DNA from: Vallitalea okinawensis
Lineage (GTDB): Bacteria; Bacillota; Clostridia; Lachnospirales; PQDH01
Assembly: GCF_002964605.1 (NCBI RefSeq)
Contig: NZ_PQDH01000016.1
Coordinates: 1 to 61,224 of the forward strand
DNA length: 61,224 nt
Direction: 5' to 3'
The notes under the pieces are model-generated. The model was given only the letters and a program-made list of their open reading frames with translations, did not search any database and was not told the DNA's origin. The translations under genes and the position numbers were made by a program. Shown one piece after another: positions 55,954 through 61,224 of this stretch. Position 1 is the first letter of the stretch. Each line of letters opens with the position of its first letter.

Positions 55954-56445
55954 TTACCTTATTTTACATTCTTCAATCTCTAACTTATTCACAAAGTCCA
56001 TATTGTAATGCACAGCACCGTGGTCTCTAAATATCGTACCTCTTGTTATGCGGATTGCCAAAATAATGCAGTTTTCATCCTGTTCATTGTTTGCCTGGTC
56101 GTACCAATCGATAAATGCTTTACGAAGTTTAGCCCTTATTTCAGTATTTTTCGGATCTAAAACCCATCCGAGGTTTTCGCCAACTCCACTTCCGGAAATC
56201 CCTTCGAAACAAACCGCAAATGCGACCTCTTTGTTTTGAGCTATCTGCTGCATCCTATTTGATTTTGCCCAAGTAGTAACATAAAACACACCGTCTTCAT
56301 AATAAGCGTCCACTTCACGGACATAAGGATAGGGGATTCCGTCAGCACTCGGTTCCATTGCGATGGTTGAGAGAGCAATGACATTATCTTTTCCGTTACC
56401 GCAACTTTCTTCGATTAATCTTAATCCTTCTTCGTATCTGCTCAT
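55954..56445 (-). CDS. Pyridoxamine 5'-phosphate oxidase-like flavoprotein
   Basis: A 163-residue split-barrel protein starting at the ATG at 56445 behind GAGGAGGAG. Seen: VIALSTIAMEPSADGIPYPYVREVDAYY, GVFYVTTWAKSNRMQQIAQN (typical FMN-binding K-S-x-R-x-x-x-I) and EVAFAVCFEGISG. This is the PNPOx-like/general stress FMN-binding group, reducing small molecules rather than making PLP. Base composition is less AT-rich than the neighbours, suggesting transfer. It could be the most decayed member of the cassette array to its right. Confidence 0.8.
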   Translation of the reverse strand: MSRYEEGLRLIEESCGNGKDNVIALSTIAMEPSADGIPYPYVREVDAYYEDGVFYVTTWAKSNRMQQIAQNKEVAFAVCFEGISGSGVGENLGWVLDPKNTEIRAKLRKAFIDWYDQANNEQDENCIILAIRITRGTIFRDHGAVHYNMDFVNKLEIEECKIR

Positions 56446-56950
56446 CTTAAACTCCTCCTCTAAATTTTTCGTCATTATAGCATGGCGAATTATTTTACAG
56501 CTTCAGCCACAAAGCAAGGCGAACACCGCCTCTACACATGACTTCGCTGATGTGTGCATTTCAATATATTGATTCATTGGATACCTATATTACTGTCACC
56601 GTGGATGTATACAGCCTTTATATTAACGCGCCTAGGCGACTGAGCCACCACCACCATATTCCACTCTTATACATGGCAACTCGCTTGCTATTATTTTGGT
56701 ATGTTCTTTCGAACCATTATCTTTGATTTTTCCCTCGGATTTAGCCGTTTTGAACTTCTATCACCGAAATATTGGCACACTGCTTCCTCAATACTTAATA
56801 AAAATATTCTGTCTTGTGTACTTTACCCACCTTTTGAACCATACCATTGATTGTCGAGGTTTTTTGTTAAATACTGGTATTTCTCTTGCTATATCAATTG
56901 CGTCTAATTTGTTAAAAATTTACTATTTAGATATTTAATGAACGGTCAGT

Positions 56951-57058
56951 TCATGTTATATCTTTATAAGCGTCATGGTAAGCACGCTGTTCTATAATAC
57001 GTTCGGTTATAATCAATGCCACATTGTTTTGTATGTCAAGCACTTCTCCTACTTGCAT
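56951..57058 (-). CDS. Possible 35-residue cassette protein
   Basis: Starts at an ATG 5 bases after GGAGGTAAAT, and the product begins MQVGEVLDIQNNVALIITER. The stop overlaps a small dyad, TGAAC-tgacc-GTTCA, that could end transcription. It lies in the cassette just downstream of array repeat R1. The ribosome binding site supports translation; no family is recognised. Confidence 0.4.
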   Translation of the reverse strand: MQVGEVLDIQNNVALIITERIIEQRAYHDAYKDIT

Positions 57059-57081
57059 ATTTACCTCCATACCTAATTTAA

Positions 57082-57189
57082 TCAATCTCTTGTTCGCCGT
57101 TTTCTCCAAAGACACCCCAAAACAAATTCTGGTTTGTCAAATTGTTCATGGTAATTCATGTGCTCATTATTCTTCAAATATGAAGTCAA
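57082..57189 (-). pseudogene. Short, possibly frameshifted ORF downstream of repeat R1
   Basis: A TTG start behind ACGGAGGT gives a product beginning with TSYLKNNEHMNYHEQFDKPE. The end is a basic nonsense-like tail (RKRRTRD). Shifting one base at a TTTTGGGG run would give FWGVFGENGEQEID, which looks more protein-like, so a frameshift is suspected. Confidence 0.3.
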
Positions 57190-57250
57190 ACCTCCGTAAC
57201 TTCGCTATTGCAATCCGTGACAGGACGTCGCTACCATTGCATGTAGTTTC

Positions 57251-57447
57251 GGAGAACGTTCCAGACTTGCGACGTTTCTCAATCTTAGAACGAAGGTGCT
57301 CATGCCCTGATAAGGGCTAATGTGCCAAGTGCTCCTATGGACTTAGGTTGAGGAATGTGTGAGGGCATAAGACAATAGGAATACCCCTTGGCAGTCCCAT
57401 GAGTTTTTTCGACCCTGCCCGAACCTTGCGGTAACACATTGTTAGAT
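57251..57447 (-). repeat. Array repeat R1 (attC-like)
   Basis: About 197 bp. Read on the minus strand it begins ATCTAACAATGTGTTACC, matching the attC R'' core and spacer style, and ends GTCTGGAACGTTCTCC. The final core is altered from GTTAGAY to GTTCTCC. The interior shares long blocks with R2 and R4, such as the plus-strand GAACGAAGG-GCTCATGCCCTG and GGCTAATGTGCC. Confidence 0.75.
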
Positions 57448-57500
57448 GATGGAGTGATATCACTCTTCAACATAATTCTATTTATCTACACTAAGTGCAG

Positions 57501-57989
57501 CTATATAAAACGTTTGAGTCTTAAGTTATACTCTGGCTTAGTAATATATTCTAAATATTTAACATCACTACTAAAGTTCAAATAAGTTTTGAATCTTTCA
57601 ACTAGATTAGGTACTTTGATATAATTTAAAACTTCATGTTTTGGTATCCAACAACTTTCAGATGTCTCCTCTGAAGTACATAATTCCCCGCTAACATATT
57701 TACATGTAAAGCCAAACATAACTTTAGTAGGAATTGTTCCATATCCATTATAACCTTGATATGTACATGTATTGGAAGAAACACAAATTAATTTATTAAC
57801 TAGAACCTCTACTCCACACTCTTCTTTTATTTCTCTTTTTAGAGCATCCATAAGATTTTCGCCAAATTCAACTTGTCCACCAGGGACTGTCCAGACTCCA
57901 TGATGCTGATGCTTTACTAACAGTATTTCATTATTTGCATTCTCTATAATGCCATCTACCGCTACTATATGTGTAGGAAATTGCTTCAT
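57501..57989 (-). CDS. NUDIX hydrolase (array cassette)
   Basis: Protein of 162 residues with a complete Nudix box, GGQVEFGENLMDALKREIKEECGV, fitting GX5EX7REUXEEXGU; it hydrolyses nucleoside diphosphates linked to another moiety. It begins IVAVDGIIENANNEILLVKHQ and also contains WTVPGG. The ribosome binding site is AGAGGTGA. The stop lies about 53 bases before the core of repeat R1, typical of a gene cassette. The substrate is unknown; alarmone, oxidised nucleotide or cap-like substrates are possible. Confidence 0.88.
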   Translation of the reverse strand: MKQFPTHIVAVDGIIENANNEILLVKHQHHGVWTVPGGQVEFGENLMDALKREIKEECGVEVLVNKLICVSSNTCTYQGYNGYGTIPTKVMFGFTCKYVSGELCTSEETSESCWIPKHEVLNYIKVPNLVERFKTYLNFSSDVKYLEYITKPEYNLRLKRFI

Positions 57990-58102
57990 TTAAAATTCAC
58001 CTCTCTTATTTATTCTCTATTTATTCGTAATGTGTCGTCATTATCTAGGATTCAATCCCTTTTAAACGACCCAAAAAAGTTCTCCGAAATGATATCACTT
58101 TC

Positions 58103-58295
58103 GTCTAACGTTCCGGATTTGCGACCTTACTCAACCTTAGAACGAAGGAGCTCATGCCCTGAAATGGCTAATGTGCCGACTGTCGCGACTGTGCTTAGGT
58201 TGGGGAATGTGTGAGGGTGACCAAATAGGAATACTTCTTTGGCGACCCTAGTGATTATGACCCTACCCGACCCTTGTGGGAACATTTTGTTAGGC
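58103..58295 (-). repeat. Array repeat R2 (attC-like, best preserved)
   Basis: 193 bp. Minus strand: starts GCCTAAC-AAAAT-GTTCC and ends GGAAC-GTTAGAC. The R cores pair (CTAAC/GTTAG) and the inner L-like boxes pair (GTTCC/GGAAC), with a 5-base spacer on one side only. Inside, AACCT/AGGTT and GGGTGACCAAA/TTTGGCGACCC form more stems, so the element can fold extensively. Confidence 0.8.
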
Positions 58296-58314
58296 GAAGT
58301 CTGGACGTATATTC

Positions 58315-59247
58315 TTATTTACACTGCGATATTATCCAGTCTACTATTACTTCAAACCTTTCTTTATCCAGTCTGTGTTCTCCCTCAAATCTTTTATGCA
58401 CTAGAGCATCAGTTGCACCCATCTTTTCATACTCTTTTATTGCTTTATCATAAATGTTTTCACTATCTTTGGAGTATTTATCATTTGTGGCTGATACCAA
58501 TAATAAATTCCGTGGCGCAAAACACTTTACTAAATCATCAATATCGTAGTCTTGATTAAAACCTGGAATTGTTGATGCCATCTCAATTCCTGTGCCATTC
58601 TGAATTCTATTTTTAAAACTTGCAGCTGCGCCACTTGAACATCCAAATTTTATTCTACTGTCTAATGCTCCCTGAAAAAGTACTGTATTACCTCCATATG
58701 AATGACCAAGTATACCTAATCTACAAGGATCAACTAGAGGATGCAGTCTTAAAAGCGAAATACTAATGGCTGCATCCTCCAGAACCTTTTTCATTAAAGT
58801 TTCGCCTGCTAATAGCCTATAACACATTTCATTATAATGTTGTAACCAATCCTTTTCCTCATTTGGTTCAATACCAAAGTCATTATAACCCACTCTTCTA
58901 TCTTCAAAACAGATTGAGTCAGGAGCAAGTACCATAACACCACAATTCGCTAGAATTGGTCCAAATGCTTGATACTGGTCGCCAATCAGTCCGCAAACCT
59001 CACTTTTACCTAGAAATCTTTCTCCGTTATGTTGATGATGAATAAGGACTGCTGGAAAAGGACCAGTCCCTTTTGGAATAAGAATAAATGCCCTTATCAT
59101 ATCCCCACCATAACCTGAGTATCTAATTCGCATTTGCATATAATTGCCTTTATTTTCTTCTGAAATCACCTCATACGCTACTTTACTATCGTGATTACCA
59201 GTTAAACCAATAAATTCTCTCATATCATTACTAAGTTTTTCGTTCAT
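58315..59247 (-). CDS. Dienelactone hydrolase-like alpha/beta hydrolase (array cassette)
   Basis: Protein of 310 residues with the alpha/beta-hydrolase fold: FPAVLIHHQHNG (oxyanion region), the nucleophile elbow GHSYGG, the acid in SATNDKYSKD and the histidine in FEGEHRLDKER. It resembles large acetyl-xylan-esterase/dienelactone-hydrolase-like enzymes; it has no signal peptide. The stop is only about 20 bases from the core of repeat R2, a very tight gene-repeat junction. The substrate is unknown. Confidence 0.85.
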   Translation of the reverse strand: MNEKLSNDMREFIGLTGNHDSKVAYEVISEENKGNYMQMRIRYSGYGGDMIRAFILIPKGTGPFPAVLIHHQHNGERFLGKSEVCGLIGDQYQAFGPILANCGVMVLAPDSICFEDRRVGYNDFGIEPNEEKDWLQHYNEMCYRLLAGETLMKKVLEDAAISISLLRLHPLVDPCRLGILGHSYGGNTVLFQGALDSRIKFGCSSGAAASFKNRIQNGTGIEMASTIPGFNQDYDIDDLVKCFAPRNLLLVSATNDKYSKDSENIYDKAIKEYEKMGATDALVHKRFEGEHRLDKERFEVIVDWIISQCK

Positions 59248-59276
59248 TTTACCCTCCTAGAGTATCCTAAGATTTT

Positions 59277-59425
59277 GCCTAATGTCTCGTGTTTGCGACG
59301 TTCCTGAATCGGACCATATAGGAATACCTCCCTGGCGGTGCTTTGCACCCGATTAAGGAATGTGGTGCGATGGCTTCACCCCAAAAACCTCCTTCAGCAC
59401 CCTTGCGCTAAACGCATTGTTAGAT
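59277..59425 (-). repeat. Array repeat R3 (attC-like, shorter variant)
   Basis: 149 bp. Minus strand begins ATCTAACAATGCGTTTAGCG and ends ACATTAGGC, a degenerate core. It keeps TTGCGACGTTCCTGA and ATAGGAATACCTCCCTGGCGG from the plus-strand family but lacks the middle GCTCATGCCCTG part. Confidence 0.7.
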
Positions 59426-59645
59426 GATGTCCCCCCTCGGAAATTGCCAGTAATCTTAAACAAAATCAACAATAGCCTAAGGCATACTTTATTAAGATTG
59501 CGATGAATCTGTAGGTAACCCAAACCAGCAAAAATTATTGACAGCTTTGTACAATAACATAATGGGAAAGTCTTAAAATTCCTATAAATTGGATTTGTTA
59601 AGCTTCACATAAGCTTATACTCCGAAATGATTCATTGTTTTTTCT
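59426..59645. other. Cassette 3' untranslated stretch
   Basis: About 220 bases between the last gene of the MerR cassette and repeat R3. No ORF or terminator is recognised. The first 20 bases from the GTTAGAT core at 59419 form one arm of the cassette's terminal inverted repeat. Confidence 0.4.
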
Positions 59646-60083
59646 TTAAAAGGTTACTATTATGCTGAACAGTAGCGGTTGCAACAATACTTCAAAAATG
59701 CTCGACACAATATTAACAGGCACATCAACGGGAGCAAGATAGATAAGCCCTTCGATAGAGCCAGGAGCAGTCCCATATGTGCTAACGATGCCGAGTATAA
59801 CAAGAATAGCCCAAAGTTTAAGCCAAGCCAGCTTTTTACCAATAACACTGTCTTTAATCCACCAAACAACGATTCCGAGCAGGATACCTCTGACTATTTG
59901 GCCAAGTATAACCGCCAGTCCGCTAATCTCACCCATAGGCTTAAAACCTAAGAGTTCCAAATAGGCATCTTCGTAGTTAAGCAGTTGCCTAAAAATCAAT
60001 CCGCAAAGTAAGTAAGTAAAAATGTGTGTCGCCATTACTTTCGTAAAAAACCTGAGCTTTTCGTTTGAGAACAGTTTAGTCAT
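59646..60083 (-). CDS. Small multi-spanning membrane protein (array cassette)
   Basis: Starts at the ATG at 60083, inside the MerR stop (8-bp overlap), so it is translationally coupled. The 145 residues contain about four membrane helices (VMATHIFTYLLCGLIF, ISGLAVILGQIVRGILLGIV, LKLWAILVILGIV, IVSSIFEVLLQPLLFSI). The family is not recognised. GC is higher than in the chromosome core. Being regulated by and coupled to a membrane-bound MerR protein suggests a stress sensor or transporter pair. Confidence 0.75.
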   Translation of the reverse strand: MTKLFSNEKLRFFTKVMATHIFTYLLCGLIFRQLLNYEDAYLELLGFKPMGEISGLAVILGQIVRGILLGIVVWWIKDSVIGKKLAWLKLWAILVILGIVSTYGTAPGSIEGLIYLAPVDVPVNIVSSIFEVLLQPLLFSIIVTF

Positions 60084-60822
60084 TGTTTCCAGCCTCCCTG
60101 CTCTGATTTTGTTTCCGCAAAACGCACCAATCTCTGTGCCCACATTCGGGGCAAGTCGTCCAGTGTAATTTATGGCTGCCGGTGCTAAAGAATGCCCGCC
60201 TTAGTGACGGCTTGAAAACCGAGTCACATTTGGGACAAATAAATTCGTTATCTTTTAGTTGAAAAGTTGAAATCAACAGACCGATTATTGCGACGGATAT
60301 ATATACCGCAAGTCCCCACCAGATACGTGATGCTACGAGCCACGCCATGAACAAGAGCCCTGAAGCTACTGCAATTCCTACTCCAGTATAAATCATAGCC
60401 AGCTTTTTCTTGTTGCGAACCTTGTTCCTCTTTTCCATAATATCTTCTATGCCAAGAACTGTATTTGCCGGGATAATGGCTTTGTCACGGATGCTTTCTT
60501 TGATGACATTGATCATATCCAACTGTTTCTGTCGCACGTCGATTTCGTCAGCAAGTGATTTCTCTTGCTCGTCAAGCAATATTGCGAGGATTTTTCCCGA
60601 AAATTCACTCTCCAAGACGCTTTTGATGGAGTTTAGCGAGAGACCAATTGCCTTTAGAGTTATAATAAGCTGAAATTTTCGCAAATCGTCATCATTGTAG
60701 AGCCGCCTGCCACCTTCGCTTAATTCAGTCGGTGGCAATAGTCCTTTTGTATCATAAAATTGCACCGTTCTGACAGACACATTATACAGCTTCGCCAATT
60801 CTCCAGTAGTGTATTTTGACAT
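60076..60822 (-). CDS. MerR-family regulator with membrane helices and zinc ribbon
   Basis: The start is the ATG at 60822 behind AAGGAGGTGAAATCT. The 248-residue protein has an N-terminal MerR HTH (TTGELAKLYNVSVRTVQFYD, GGRRLYNDDDL), a coiled coil, two membrane helices at about 140-185 (MIYTGVGIAVASGLLFMAWL and ISVAIIGLLIS) and a C-terminal zinc ribbon with CPKC and CPEC. Membrane-bound MerR proteins with a ribbon are uncommon. It lies in one cassette with the next gene. Confidence 0.88.
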   Translation of the reverse strand: MSKYTTGELAKLYNVSVRTVQFYDTKGLLPPTELSEGGRRLYNDDDLRKFQLIITLKAIGLSLNSIKSVLESEFSGKILAILLDEQEKSLADEIDVRQKQLDMINVIKESIRDKAIIPANTVLGIEDIMEKRNKVRNKKKLAMIYTGVGIAVASGLLFMAWLVASRIWWGLAVYISVAIIGLLISTFQLKDNEFICPKCDSVFKPSLRRAFFSTGSHKLHWTTCPECGHRDWCVLRKQNQSREAGNND

Positions 60823-60853
60823 AGATTTCACCTCCTTGCCCTAACTTTACAAC

Positions 60854-60887
60854 ATCACGTTACGTCATGAGCAATAGGTTACGTTAG
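60854..60887 (-). promoter_or_regulatory. Candidate MerR operator/promoter
   Basis: Plus-strand ATCACGTTACGTCAT at about 60854-60868 and GGTTACGTTAG at 60877-60887 repeat the ACGTTACGT-type dyad typical of MerR-regulated promoters in Gram-positives. They lie 35-65 bases before the MerR start, so autoregulation is likely. Confidence 0.5.
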
Positions 60888-61145
60888 GGGATTTTTCGTA
60901 TAACGCAGGGGGATTTTTTGCAAAACTACTTCAGTCCAAACTATAAATCTGTTACACTTACATTTCCTTGTCGGTTATATCCGAAAATATAAATAATCTA
61001 AACTACAACTTCTTATTTATCTGTTATATACCTTCAATAAACATAATGAGAAGTTCACTGTAGGGTACTAATAAGAATTAACCCTCTATGCATCTGCAAT
61101 TGATATTATACTTTGATACCACTCTTTTTCTAGAGGGGGGATGTC
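60888..61145. other. Cassette 5' end without genes
   Basis: About 260 bases without ORFs between the MerR promoter and repeat R4. The last part, GAGGGGGGATGT next to the core at 61146, forms the second arm of the cassette's terminal inverted repeat. Confidence 0.4.
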
Positions 61146-61224
61146 ATCTAACGTTCCAGATTTGCGACGTTTCTCAACCTTAGAGCGAAGGTGCTCATGC
61201 CCTGGCAAGAGCTAATGTGCCGTG
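61146..61224 (-). repeat. Array repeat R4 (attC-like, cut by the window edge)
   Basis: At least 79 bp. The plus strand starts ATCTAACGTTCCAGATTTGC and continues with the GCGAAGGTGCTCATGCCCTG and GCTAATGTGCCG blocks of R1 and R2. The core is intact (minus strand GTTAGAT). The array therefore continues beyond the window. Confidence 0.8.

Larger units (their letters stand above)
56446..57250. other. Mostly non-coding stretch with two short minus-strand frames
   Basis: GC is higher than in the chromosome core, with no long coding frame on either strand. It holds the PNPOx promoter region and two short ORFs (56951-57058 and 57082-57189). No further copy of the array repeat was found here. Confidence 0.5.

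Noticed and set aside
57024-57320. Plus-strand open frame of 98 codons
   Set aside because: It runs through repeat R1, has no ribosome binding site and no protein-like composition.
58239-58559. Plus-strand open frame of 106 codons
   Set aside because: It overlaps R2 and the hydrolase gene in antisense, and has no start signal.
57251-61224. CRISPR array
   Set aside because: Repeats are 150-200 bp, spaced by 0.7-1.7 kb with coding genes between them, unlike CRISPR repeats and spacers.

Overview
This is a low-GC chromosomal window from an endospore-forming, Gram-positive anaerobe of the class Clostridia. The evidence is spoIVA, the yggS-sepF-yggT-ylmH-divIVA division cluster, a der-plsY-gpsA block, a complete glgB-glgP-glgC-glgD-glgA glycogen operon, AGGAGG-type ribosome binding sites almost everywhere, and frequent GTG and TTG starts. 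The gene order resembles Lachnospirales / Vallitalea-like genomes; that placement is an inference from synteny memory and is not proven here. No rRNA, tRNA, CRISPR array, intact insertion sequence or complete prophage was seen.

Layout. 0-3.8 kb: small accessory genes (zinc-ribbon protein, methyltransferase plus APH-fold kinase with a clear promoter/operator, an SDR, a membrane-anchored protein). 3.9-13.9 kb: housekeeping core with a DUF4332 protein, rnhB, a FliK-like protein with the FlhB-like FlhX, yraN, pgeF, a DUF512 radical-SAM protein, der, plsY and gpsA. 14-18.4 kb: an HD-domain protein, a GyrI-like protein with a 51-bp tandem-repeat tail, and an LCP cell-wall transferase. 18.4-26.5 kb: glycogen operon on the minus strand. 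26.8-32.7 kb: YdcF/SanA-like protein, C_GCAxxG_C_C protein, benzil-reductase-like SDR, spoIVA and a leaderless GH18 chitinase-like protein with three chitin-binding modules. 33-40 kb: HlyD-like protein, yggS, sepF, yggT, ylmH, divIVA, aroB, lspA and an RluD-type pseudouridine synthase. 40.2-44.3 kb: spermidine operon speD-speA-speE-speB, giving arginine to agmatine to putrescine to spermidine. 44.5-47.3 kb: a Sll1717-type P-loop ATPase (a candidate defence gene) and a cation-diffusion facilitator.

47.4-56 kb is an accessory zone: a TetR regulator with ALDH and old-yellow-enzyme genes, an SDR with a truncated AraC-type regulator, a coupled pair of small membrane-protein genes, an AraC-GyrI regulator, a Schlafen/AlbA_2 remnant and a PNPOx-like flavoprotein. 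It contains two related ~80-90 bp repeats, long palindromes and gene remnants, which look like scars of mobile DNA.

56.9-61.2 kb is the most unusual part: an array of unrelated genes, all on the minus strand (short ORFs, NUDIX hydrolase, dienelactone-hydrolase-like enzyme, MerR plus membrane protein), separated by four copies of a ~150-195 bp structured repeat. The repeat ends match the integron attC core rules (RYYYAAC and GTTRRRY, with a following AACAAT-like spacer), yet the repeats are longer than usual attC sites. Each cassette also carries its own private terminal inverted repeat next to the shared cores. No integrase lies in the window and the array runs off the right edge. I read it as an integron-like or otherwise undescribed gene-cassette array in a clostridium.
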